A DNA stretch of 64,000 nt from Lysinibacillus telephonicus. Its GTDB lineage: Bacteria > Bacillota > Bacilli > Bacillales_A > Planococcaceae. Position 1 is the first letter of the stretch. Each line of letters starts with the position of its first letter. The stretch covers positions 21,312 through 85,311 of the forward strand of contig NZ_RXNR01000013.1 of assembly GCF_003966145.1 (NCBI RefSeq), written 5' to 3'. Shown one piece after another: positions 46,107 to 56,412 of the stretch. The position numbers and the translations under genes are program-made. Below the pieces are notes generated by a model. The model worked only from the letters and a program-made list of their open reading frames with translations. It was not told the origin of the DNA and did not search any database.

Positions 46107-46478
46107 AAGACCACCTCTAAATTCCTATTAGTAGAATTATTTTAAAAAACTATAGAAAAAGATTAGGAAAAAGTCACTTATTTATTACTATTTTTATCAT
46201 AGATTTACATATTTTAACACAAAATTCTTTGATTATCATAATATTCTACTGCCAAAAATTCAATTATTTTAAATTCTCCGAGTTTTACAACTTTTGTGGA
46301 GAAAGTGTAGAGAACTTTCTTCAATAATGATTTAGGATGAACTGCAAAAATATGTAATTCATTACTAGTTTCAAAAACTTATCAATGCATTCATCTAAAT
46401 AATGTAGAAAGTTGAGGGATGGGAAACACAAAGGATATCTGGTAAAAAATTAATCAAATAGGAGGTAATAAATGTAGA
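46107..46478. other. Divergent promoter region of the sortase and adhesin genes
   Basis: About 370 A+T-rich bases between divergent genes. I see an inverted repeat AGAAAGT / ACTTTCT at 46300-46320, a possible operator, and the adhesin ribosome site at its right end. No open frame with a ribosome site is present. Confidence 0.4.
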
Positions 46479-46481
46479 ATG
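46460..46481 (+). promoter_or_regulatory. Ribosome binding site with an ATG-TAG start-stop before the adhesin start
   Basis: AGGAGG (46460-46465) is followed six bases later by ATG TAG (46472-46477), a start codon followed at once by a stop, and then the adhesin ATG at 46479. The first ATG has the better spacing; the true start is 13 bases from the site. A minimal start-stop could lower translation of the adhesin. Confidence 0.6.
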
Positions 46482-49254
46482 AAAAAAATCAGTTCTTTAT
46501 GCTTAGTCCTAGTTTTAGTGATTAATAGCATTTTTTTTAGTTTAGGGATTCCTCTATCTGCCAGTGCGGAAGAGAATATACCTTCAGAGGAACCTGTTAC
46601 TGAGGATCATTCTGTTCAAGAGGAAATGGATACAAAGAACACCACAGGAGATACTGTTGAAGTCATTATTCCTCCAACAACAGGTGATTCAGCAACTATA
46701 ATAACGAACGTTACTTTAGAGACAACAGAGGGAGAATTAATAGATGCTGATAAGAATCCTACCAACCAACCATTGCTAGGCTCAGAAGTAATTATCAAAT
46801 ACGAGTGGAAACTGGAAAATGGGCACAATTATAAAGATGGGGATATTTTTGAGTTCCAACTACCAGAACAATTTGAACTTTACAATGAGTTTGATGGAGA
46901 TTTAGTTGCAGGCTTCGGAACTGTAGGTACTTTTGTTGTTACAAAAGATGGGAAAGTTACTTTTATCTTTAACGGCAATGTAGAAACACACTCAAATATA
47001 AGTGGAACATTTGAAGTTTGGAGTATTTTCAGTGAAACGACTATTACTGGCAGTACTCATCAAGTCATTAAATTCCCAATTCAATCAGGGGAACTTGAAA
47101 TACCAATAATTTTTAAAGAAAAACCGGGAAAAACTATTGAAAAATCAGGGAAACCTAATACAAATTATAATGCATCATCAATTGACTGGACTGTTGATGT
47201 CAACAAACATCTAGACACTATAGCTAAAGCTGTGGTTAAAGATCCAATTGAAGAGGGACAGGAATTGGTGAGCGGATCAATTAAAATTTACTCATTAGAA
47301 ATGCAGTTAGATGGTACTGCTGAAATAAGTGGAGAACTAGATTCAAGTCTTTATAACATTGTGAAGACTGAAGATGGGAAAGATTTTGAAATTCACTTTG
47401 TATCTGATGAAATTAATGCAGCTTATCGTATTGCCTACACAACAAATATTACTGATGTAGATAAAACAACTTATAGCAACACTGCTACATTAAGTGGAGA
47501 TAATATCAGTAATGCCGAAGCGACTAGTACTGTTTCTGTACGACGTGGTGTACATCTAGAAAAAGAACTTATGACTACAATTCTTCAAAGCAAGAGATAG
47601 ATTGTCAGATAAAATATAATTATAATGAAAAAACAATTTCAAAGGATAACGCTGTCTTAGAGGACTTCTTACCTGCTGGACATCAGCTTATAAAAGATAC
47701 TTTTAAAATTTATAAAGTTACATTAGATGCTGATGGAAAGGAATCTAAAAGCGAACTAGTGGATTCCTCGGAATACACCTTAGCAGATAAAACTATAGAT
47801 GGTTCACATGGTTTTACAGTAAAATTCAATAAAGAAATATCGTCTGCTTACAAAATTGAATATAGTACAAACCCAATTGAACCAATCTTCAATAGTGGGA
47901 ATGCCGAAAATAAGGTGAAGTCAGTAGAAACAGAAAAAACAGCTACAAGATATGTACAACAAGTTGTTTTAATTAAAAATTCGCAAAACCCTAACTATAA
48001 AGAGAAAACGGTAGATTGGAAGATTGAACTAAACGGAAACTCCTTTAAAATGGAAGACCTTGTGTTAACTGATTCATTTGTTAACGGTGGGCTCGAACTT
48101 GTGGAAGATTCTTTTAAGATTACAAAGGCAAATCAAGAGGTTTTAACAAAGAACACTGATTATGAACTTGTACTTCAAGAAAAAGGATTTACCGTTAAAT
48201 TCCTAAATCCAGTTGAAGAAAAACTAATTATCACATACACTACAAAATTCAACAATGATTGGAAAGAAGATGATTCAAAACCGAATTTCACTAATAATGC
48301 GGAAATTCACTGGATAGAAGAAGGAGCACCAAAAGAAAAAACTACTACTGCTGAGTTTAAACCTGATGAATATACTACTAATAATGGCTACAAAAACGGA
48401 AGCTACAACCCAATTACAAAAGAAATTACTTGGGAAATTGGCATAAACTATAATTTAAAATCAATTTCAAAAGCCATTATTGAAGACTATATTTTACAAG
48501 GGCAAAAATTAGTAGATGGTTCTATTGAGGTATTCCATGCAGAGCCTCTTGGTGGCAAAAATGAATTTAGTAAGGGTGCAAAACTTTCTGAAGACCAATT
48601 TACTGTCGACACTATTGAAAATGGTGAAACTCTAGGGTTTAAACTTGCCTTTAACCAATCTATCAATAGTGGATATATTATTACCTATAAAACTACTTTA
48701 GACAATCAATTAATCGTTGAAAAGTATGACAACACTGCTACATTATATGATGACACGCAAAAGCTAACAGATTTGAATGCAGGTGTTGCAGTGAAGCATG
48801 GTGGAGAATATGTCAACAAGGATGGTTTGCAGGATGGCAAGGTAATTGATTGGACCGTTTACATTAACCGTGGTCAATCTACTATCGCAGATGCAACAAT
48901 TTCTGATACGCCAAGTGAAAATTTAATACTAGTAGAGGATTCTTTTGTTGTATATAAAACAGAGGTTAACCAAGACGGTACGATATCTAAAGGCGACGTG
49001 CTAGATAGTAATGCCTATACACTTGAGTTTACTGAAAATGATGAGGGCAAACCAACCTTCAAACTAAGCTTCAATAATACAATCGAAACAGCTTATATGT
49101 TAGAATACCAAACTTATATTAATGCACAACATGGCGCTACTGTATCAAATAAAGTGAAGCTTAATGGAGCTGGTTTAACAACTGAAGTCACAGAAACTAG
49201 TAAGTCCATCGTTGTTAGACTTTCTGGAGGCGGCGGCAGTGGTTCTGGTGAAAC

Positions 49255-50100
49255 AGGCCAACTTGTTGTAACAAAAGTAGATGCCGACAACACTGAAAAG
49301 CTACTGCCTGGTGCAAAATTCACACTTTATGATAGCGAAGGAAAAATACCAATAAAAACCGTTACAACAGACGAAAAAGGACAAGCAATCTTTGATGGTC
49401 TATTATATGATGACTATATTTTGAAGGAAACTGCTGCCCCTGAAGGCTACTTTATCGAAATTCAAGGGGAAGAAAAAGTGACAATCGATGAACCACAAGT
49501 TTCTGTAACGGTTACAAATAAAAAATTGCATCAAGCAGTTGAACTGACAAAGCTTGATGCTGATGATGAGTCAATTACTTTGGCAGATGCAACATTCAAG
49601 CTTTTACGATACAACGGAACAGAATATGTGGATATCGGTTTGACGGATCTTAAAACGGATGCTAATGGAAGATTAGCTATACCAAATTTACAGCCTGGTG
49701 AATATCAGTTAATCGAAACAGTTGCTCCCCTTGGTTATGAATTGGATGCAACACCGATTCCATTCACTATTACCGAAATTCAAACTGAAATCGTAAAAGT
49801 TAGTCACGTAAATAAAAAACATATCGATGCCGTAGAATTAACAAAGGTTAAAAAAGGTGATCACTCTGTAACTTTAGCAGGGGCAGTTTTTGATTTACTA
49901 GATGAATATGGCAATGTAATTTCTAAAGACTTAACGACAAACAATGAAGGCAAAATCATAATCCCTGCTTTACAACCAGGAAACTACCAATTCATTGAAA
50001 CAAAATCACCATCCGGATATCGCCTAAGTAAGGACCCGCTTAATTTTATTATTGAAAATGATCAAAAAGAAACAGTAAAAGTCACTTTTGAAAATGAAGT
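49255..50100 (+). repeat. Three Cna-B (SpaA-like) domains in the adhesin
   Basis: Three successive units of about 280 bases, each with a (V/E)LTK-type Lys near the start, GxFxL, a TDxxG turn, a PGxYxxxE-type Glu and a final xVxVxxxNKK strand. Such domains often form internal Lys-Asn isopeptide bonds, and the Lys and Glu positions are visible in each. Confidence 0.75.
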
Positions 50101-50106
50101 GATTCG

Positions 50107-50480
50107 ATCTGGCGGCGGTGGCGGAGGCAACTCAGGAGGAGGCAACGGCGGCAACAATGGCGGCAATAATCCTGGGGACTCTGACGGCAACAACGGCGGC
50201 GGTAATAACCCTGGGGACTCTGATGGCGACAACAACGGCGGTAATAACCCTGGAGATACCGACGGCAACAACAATGGCGGCAGTAATCCTGGAGGATCTG
50301 ACGGCAACAACAATAACGGTAATAATCCTGAAAAACCTAACGGCAATAATGGCGGCGGTAGCTCCGGGGACACTAATGGCAACAATGGTGGAAAGAACCC
50401 TGGAAAACCTAATGGCAACATTAACGGCAATAATAATTCAGGTAATTCCAATGGAGAAGTCGCTGCTGGAAACTCAAATA
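50107..50480 (+). repeat. Gly/Asn-rich tandem linker of the adhesin
   Basis: About ten imperfect units of 12-13 codons, built on NNGGNNPGDSDG, with drift to NNGNNPEKPNG and NGGKNPGKPNG toward the end. The DNA is notably G+C-richer than its surroundings. It probably spans the cell wall. Length variation between strains is likely. Confidence 0.8.
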
Positions 50481-50617
50481 ATTCTAACAGTGATACAAAC
50501 TATGAATTGCCAAAAACTGCAACAAACATGTACTCCTTGTTAGTAATTGGGTTATTATTGCTGCTTTCAGCATTTTCAATTATGTTTGTAACTAAATTAA
50601 GAAACTCTTAAAAGGAA

Positions 50618-50653
50618 ATGAGCCAATCACATATTGTGGTTGGCTCATTTTAT
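50618..50653. terminator. Shared terminator of the adhesin and the hybrid kinase
   Basis: GAGCCAATCAC and GTGGTTGGCTC form a stem over TATT with a T-rich tail, between convergent genes. Confidence 0.75.
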
Positions 50654-50670
50654 GTTAGTACAAATTAGCA

Positions 50671-53600
50671 TTAAGGGAAGGTTATTTCCCCTATCTCTTT
50701 CTTAATTGGAATATAGAAAGTAATAGTTGTCCCTTTATTATATGAACTAACGATTTGCAGCCCTTTACCAAATAGCTGTTTTAAGCGGCGGTCGATATTT
50801 TTCAACCCAATACTTTTTCTAACTTTCGAGTCACTTTTATTCATGAAGAGCTGCTCAAATTCAGCCTCAGTCATACCTTTGCCATCGTCAATTATCGAAA
50901 TTTCAATACAATCTAACTGCCTGCGAACCCGAATGCAAACTTCTCCCCCATCTTTGCGATCTAAAATACCATGTATTACCGCATTTTCTACAAGTGGTTG
51001 AATTGACAACGGAGGTACCTGAATTTCAATTGAATCATCAATCTCCCATCGAACTCTTAAGCGATCACCAAAACGTACACTCTCTATATATAAATAGGAA
51101 CGAACAAGAGAAAGTTCACTTTCAAGAGAAACAAGTGGTGCTGCATTATTAAAATCAATGCTGAAACGTAAATAATTACTAAATTCTTCAAGGAGCTCCT
51201 GCATTTTATTTGTATCTATCGTTCCAAGTGCAGAAATTGAATTTAACACATTAAATAAAAAATGTGGTTTGATTTGTGATTGCAGCCAAGCACCTTCCAT
51301 TCTTACACGTTCCTCAATGGATTGTTTTAGTTTTATGAGTACTTGCACTCTCACCTTTAATTCCCATGAATCGATAGGTTTCGTTACGTAATCATTTGCG
51401 CCTGCATGGAAGCCGGTCAACATATCCTCAGACCGAGTTCGAGCAGTCAGTAGCAGAATAGGTAGCTCCGAAAGAGTAAATTGTTTGCGGATAATACGCG
51501 TTAGCTCAAAGCCTGAAACATGCGGCATCATCACATCTGAGATAACAAGATCATATTGTTCCACTTTGAGTTTTTCAAGAGCTTGTTTTGCACTGCTAAC
51601 AGCGGTCACTTCATATTCCTCTCCAAGAAGGGAAATCAATATGTTTAAGTTAATATTGTCGTCATCTACTGCTAAAATTTTTGGTTTCAATTCTTGATTA
51701 ACATTATAGTCGTTTCGCGTTTCAATCTGTGTTGAAAGCTCAGTTGTTGCAGCAATAGTATTGATTGATTCTTTCAGCAGATTAATTATATAATTTTCCT
51801 CTTCAACTTCACTAACTTCGAATAGAGGAAGTGTAAATGTAAAAGCAGAGCCTTTACCTGGAGTTGATTCAACTGTTAATGTTCCGTTATGCAATTCTAC
51901 TAATTGCTTACAAATGCTAAGTCCAAGTCCGAATCCACCACGTTCACTTGATGAATTAATAGAAGCTTGTTCATAGGGATGGAAAATAGTTTGCAATGCC
52001 TCTTTTTCAATTCCTATTCCAGTATCTTCAACAACAATATAAGCTTTTTTATTCTCAATATACACATGAATTGTGACTGTTCCTTCATCAGTAAATTTCA
52101 CTGCATTATGAACTAAATTAAATAAGACTTGAATAATTCTGTTTTCATCTGCTAAAACAGCAGGAAATGTATCAGGAATACAAACTTGCAGACGGATTGG
52201 TTTCCCATCCAGCATAAGTTTTATCATATCCACAACACCAGCTACAACAGAATGTAACTGTACTCTCCCTAGTTGTAACTGAATCGTTTTTTCTCTTAAT
52301 CTAGTGACATCCAGCAAGTCATTTAACATTAAGGACATACGCTTGCTGACTTTCATTATAATTCCTAAGCGTTTTTTATGCTCTTCACTAGGCGGGGTTT
52401 TTCGGTCATCTAAAATTGATTGAATAATATTGATTATACCGTGCAATGGATTTCTCAATTCATGAGAGGTATTAACTAAAAAGTCATCCTTGCGCGTGTT
52501 TTCGAGCTTTAATTTTTCAGCAAGCTGTTCCGCCTTTGATGTAACGAGGAAAAAGCGTTTAAACCAAAGTGCTGCAAAAGCTAGTATTGCGAAAATAAGA
52601 TCAAAAGGATAATGTATATATTCTAGCGACAAACGACCGTGTATTATTACCCAAACAATGTTTACTCCAATACTTAAACAACTAATTAAAAGATAGATAC
52701 TTTCTTCTATCTCCTTATTTGTATTTTTAAGCAAAATCACCGAAACAATGATTGATAATAAAAGGACTGTACCGAGTATGGTAATTGTATGTAAAGCATA
52801 TTCCAAAGGTGCTAGTAGAATGAAGATAGCATAAAGAGCACAATATAACGAGTACCATCTTAGAATTTTTAAATAACCTTCAATAGGGAATAAATTCTTA
52901 ATCAAGTGTGGAATAAATGCTGCAACACCAATATATGAGAGAAAAGTTAATTTTGCCCCCCATACATAGTTGATTTCAAATACTCTATACAGTAATTTAT
53001 CATCTGCTCCCAGAACAGTAATAAGAGCAGAGAATAATATTAAGGAAAAGTATAACAATCCTTTATTTGGATTAGCGCCAATAACATATAAGATTAACGC
53101 ATAAACACCGTGTATTATTAAGACTGCACAAAATAATAGCTGCATTCCAATGGAAAGGTTATTTCGATAAGTAATTGCTTCTATTGTTCCAAAGCGTAAG
53201 GGTTTTATAATTCCCCCCTCATTAAACTTACTAGATACATGTATTAGTATGTCAACTTCATTTTCTTTAGGTCCAAATGAAACAGAATATGGAATTTTAT
53301 TATTTTCATGTAAGTCGGAATTTGATGATGGTAGTCCAGCTCCCCCTACTAATTTTCCATTCACATATATTGCAGAGGCAGTATTAATTTCTGAAATCTT
53401 TAAACCAAATGTATGGGGACTTTCATCATCAAGCAGTATTCGCAATCAATATGTACCGTAGTGAAAAGAATGATCCTGATCATTAATAAAAACATCATTC
53501 CACTTACTTGGAACTTGTATATACGTTTTATCTCCCTCGACCGATTGTAGAGATTCATCAGGATTGATTAAAGTAGATGGGTAAAACTCCCATTCTCCAT

Positions 53601-53793
53601 TTAACGGGAGCGTCTTTTTATCTGAAAACTCCCATCCACGTAAATCTAAAACACCATTATTTATACTTGGGCTTTCAGTATAATTAAGCGTTGATAAGAA
53701 GTTCATCCATATTAAACGGAAAATAGTAATGATAATAAGAAAAGTAATAACAATTAGTATCTTACTTTTTGTTGCTTTTTTAAAACTTAACAT
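50671..53793 (-). pseudogene. 7TM-DISM hybrid histidine kinase, interrupted by TGA
   Basis: An about 1,040-residue sensor kinase with an in-frame TGA at codon 116 (53446-53448). Reading through joins FHYGTY to LRILLDDE within the extracellular jelly-roll domain, and related proteins keep a Trp or Arg codon here. The domain order is: N-terminal helix, a galactose-binding-like domain (LNGEWEFYP), seven helices, HisKA with HELRNPLHGI, HATPase, a receiver (ISDVMMPHVSG), then a second LytS-type kinase end (QIKPHFLFNVLNSI, HATPase). Sits convergent to the adhesin and near the BTAD regulator. A shorter product could start at TTG 53445, but it would lose the sensor's N-terminal membrane anchor. Confidence 0.8.
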
Positions 53794-53937
53794 ACTTTGT
53801 TAATTTCCTTTAATGTTATATTTTCACTCTTATAATAAAATTTTAGCACACTTTTTAAAAATATTTTATCAAAAATTTAACAAAAGTAGTTTTATATACC
53901 TCATAAAACTTTTTCTTCTTATCTTCTTATAAGTAAC

Positions 53938-53978
53938 AATAAAAAAGGTGGTGAAAAGTAAATAGCCTTTCACCACCA
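53938..53978 (-). terminator. Terminator of pheST
   Basis: GGTGGTGAAA and TTTCACCACC form a perfect 10-bp stem; the minus-strand tail is TTTTTTATT. It lies 17 bases past the pheT stop. Confidence 0.9.
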
Positions 53979-53994
53979 TCTAATTTGTATTAAA

Positions 53995-56400
53995 TTATCG
54001 TACTTCCGCTCCAGCCTCAGCCAATGCTTTTAGCACTTTTTCATGAGCATTTACTACTTCTTCATCTGTTAACGTACGCTCTGGATCGAAGTATGTTAAA
54101 GAGAAGGCTACTGATTTTTTGCCAGCTGTCATTTTGTCACCTTCATATACATCGAAAACTTTTACTTCTTTTAAAAGTTTTGTTCCCGCTTTACGAATTA
54201 TTTCAACAATTTCTCCAGCTGGTTTTGAACGATCAAGCTCTAATGCGATATCACGAGTCATCGCTGGGAAACGAGGAACTGGTTTATACACTAACTCTTC
54301 TACAGACGCTGTAATAATCGCTTGTAAGTTTAATTCAGCTACAAACGCTTCTTTTAAGTCATACTTTTTGCGCTCTACTGGATGTAGACCACCAATTATT
54401 CCGACTTTCTCTCCATCAAGCAAAATATTTGCCGTTTGACCAGGATGCAAACCTTCAACAACCGCTTTTTCATACGAAATTCGTTCTGATAAGCCGAGTT
54501 TTTCGAATAAAGCTTCTACGATTCCTTTTGCAACGAAGAAATCTGCATTTACTTTTTCACCCAACCATGCATTGTCTACCCATTTTCCAGTTACAATAAG
54601 GGCAATATGCTCTTCTTCATAAGGAAGTTTTTCTTCTGTTTGACCCAAGAAAACAGACCCGATTTCATATAATGCAACAGATTCCTCTTTACGAGCTACA
54701 TTATAGCTTGCTGCTTCCACTAAATGAGGAATTAAGCTTTGACGTAATGTAGAACGATCTTCACTCATTGGCATTAATAATCTTGTTGTATCTTCTGCTT
54801 TTAAAGCATATTTTTGTGCTAACTCATCAGAAGTCAATGAATAAGTAATTGCTTGATATAGGCCAGAACCTTCTAATAAATTACGAACAACGCGTCGTTT
54901 CGCTTGGTAAGGTGTTAAACCACCAACTTGTTCCCCTCCACTTGGAAGCGTCATTGGTATTTCATCATAGCCGTACAAACGAGCGATTTCTTCTACAATA
55001 TCTTCTTCAATTTTAATATCTTGACGACGAGTTGGTACATCGATAATTAGTAAGCCATTTGCTGCTTCTACGTCGAATTTTAAACGATTTAAAATTGACA
55101 ACATTTCCTCTAACGATATTTTCATCCCTAGTCGAGTATTAATAAAATCAGGAGATACAACGACTCTTGCAGGTGTCTTGTCTAATTCATCAATTAACAC
55201 TGTTCCATCTAACACTTCTCCACTAGCAAGTTCTTCTAACATTTGAGCAGCACGTTCAGCAGCTAGAAGGACACGATTTGGATCTACTCCTTTTTCAAAA
55301 CGAGCTGATGAATCAGAACGAAGCCCTAATTCTTTTGATGTACGACGAACTGAAAGGCCATCAAAATAAGCAGCTTCAATTACAACTGTTGTCGTAGAAT
55401 CTGTCACTTCAGAGTTTGCACCACCCATTACCCCTGCAATTGCAACTGGCTCGATGCCATTAGTAATAACAAGGTTATGAGAATTCAATGTACGTTCTTG
55501 ATCGTCTAAAGTAACAATTTTTTCACCTTCGTTTGCTAAACGTACAACAATTTCCTTTGTTTTTAATGAATCATAGTCGAATGCATGAAGCGGTTGACCA
55601 TATTCCATTAAAATATAATTTGTAATATCAACAACATTATTGTGTGGGCGTACACCAGCAGCCATTAAATAATGCTGCAGCCAAAGTGGTGATTCGGCAA
55701 TTTTTACGTTTTTAACAACTTTCGCACCATACAATGGATTTTCTTTAGCTTCCACTCGGAGTTTTAAGTAGTCTTGAGCTTTTTCAGATGAAGTTTCATA
55801 GTTAATTTTCGGTAATTTTACTTCCTGTGAAAGAATAGCTGCCACTTCATAAGCAACTCCAAGTATTGAAAGTGCATCGGAACGGTTTGGTGTTAAGCCA
55901 AGTTCTAATACAATATCACGTAAGCCGATAAGCTCCAATGCGTCGCTTCCTGGCACTGCATCTTCAGGCAGTACATAAATTCCGTCAGCGTAGACCTTCG
56001 GAACAACACGTCCTTCTATACCTAGCTCTTGTAATGAACAAATCATTCCGTTTGATTCCTGGCCGCGCATTTTAGCTTTTTTAATTTTCACGCCCCCTGG
56101 AAGACGAGCTCCAGGTAATGCTACGATAACTTTTTGACCCTGCGCAACATTCGGTGCACCACAAATAATTTGTCGCACATCACCTTCTCCAACTTCAACT
56201 TGGCAAATATTTAATTTATCTGCATCAGGATGTTTTTCTTTTGAAACAACATATCCTACAACTACATTTGTCATCCCTTGCGAACGATCGATTACTGCAT
56301 CTACTTCTATACCAGAACGTGTAATTTTTTCAGCTAATTCTTCTGGTGTTAAGCTATCTATGTCAACATATTGTTTTAACCAATTTAATGATACTAACAT
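53995..56400 (-). CDS. pheT: Phenylalanyl-tRNA synthetase beta subunit
   Basis: An 801-residue subunit of the (alpha beta)2 synthetase. The N-terminal EMAP-like tRNA-binding domain has VVVGYVVSKEKHPDADKLNICQVEVG (about 46-71), followed by the B3/B4 editing module, the B5 domain with SGGEQVGG, the catalytic-like core and the C-terminal anticodon-binding B8 domain (FPAMTRDIAL, ending with GAEVR). Behind pheS with a 12-base gap. Confidence 0.96.
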   Translation of the reverse strand: MLVSLNWLKQYVDIDSLTPEELAEKITRSGIEVDAVIDRSQGMTNVVVGYVVSKEKHPDADKLNICQVEVGEGDVRQIICGAPNVAQGQKVIVALPGARLPGGVKIKKAKMRGQESNGMICSLQELGIEGRVVPKVYADGIYVLPEDAVPGSDALELIGLRDIVLELGLTPNRSDALSILGVAYEVAAILSQEVKLPKINYETSSEKAQDYLKLRVEAKENPLYGAKVVKNVKIAESPLWLQHYLMAAGVRPHNNVVDITNYILMEYGQPLHAFDYDSLKTKEIVVRLANEGEKIVTLDDQERTLNSHNLVITNGIEPVAIAGVMGGANSEVTDSTTTVVIEAAYFDGLSVRRTSKELGLRSDSSARFEKGVDPNRVLLAAERAAQMLEELASGEVLDGTVLIDELDKTPARVVVSPDFINTRLGMKISLEEMLSILNRLKFDVEAANGLLIIDVPTRRQDIKIEEDIVEEIARLYGYDEIPMTLPSGGEQVGGLTPYQAKRRVVRNLLEGSGLYQAITYSLTSDELAQKYALKAEDTTRLLMPMSEDRSTLRQSLIPHLVEAASYNVARKEESVALYEIGSVFLGQTEEKLPYEEEHIALIVTGKWVDNAWLGEKVNADFFVAKGIVEALFEKLGLSERISYEKAVVEGLHPGQTANILLDGEKVGIIGGLHPVERKKYDLKEAFVAELNLQAIITASVEELVYKPVPRFPAMTRDIALELDRSKPAGEIVEIIRKAGTKLLKEVKVFDVYEGDKMTAGKKSVAFSLTYFDPERTLTDEEVVNAHEKVLKALAEAGAEVR

Positions 56401-56412
56401 TTTTGCGCCCCC

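Larger units (their letters stand above)
46479..50611 (+). pseudogene. Very large LPKTA surface adhesin, interrupted by a one-base frameshift
   Basis: An about 1,380-residue cell-wall adhesin. A signal peptide (cut near ASA-EEN, residue 31) leads into five collagen-binding-like repeats, each with a (I/V)xW-type strand, then three Cna-B/SpaA-like domains (about 49255-50100), a Gly/Asn-rich linker (50107-50480), LPKTA (50507-50521), a membrane helix and a short basic tail. The first frame stops at 47600. The second continues from about 47558 in another frame with matching sequence (TYDYNSSKQEI). Adding one A to the GAAAAAG run at 47560 would join them. The repeat after the shift has Cys where the others have Trp. 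Confidence 0.8.

Noticed and set aside
46300..46320. Inverted repeat as a defined operator
   Set aside because: A seven-base arm in A+T-rich DNA is not unusual; kept only as a possible site in the region entry.
50062..50451. Long Pro/Leu-rich frame on the minus strand
   Set aside because: It is the reverse strand of the Gly/Asn-rich linker of the adhesin; the open frame follows from the repetitive composition.
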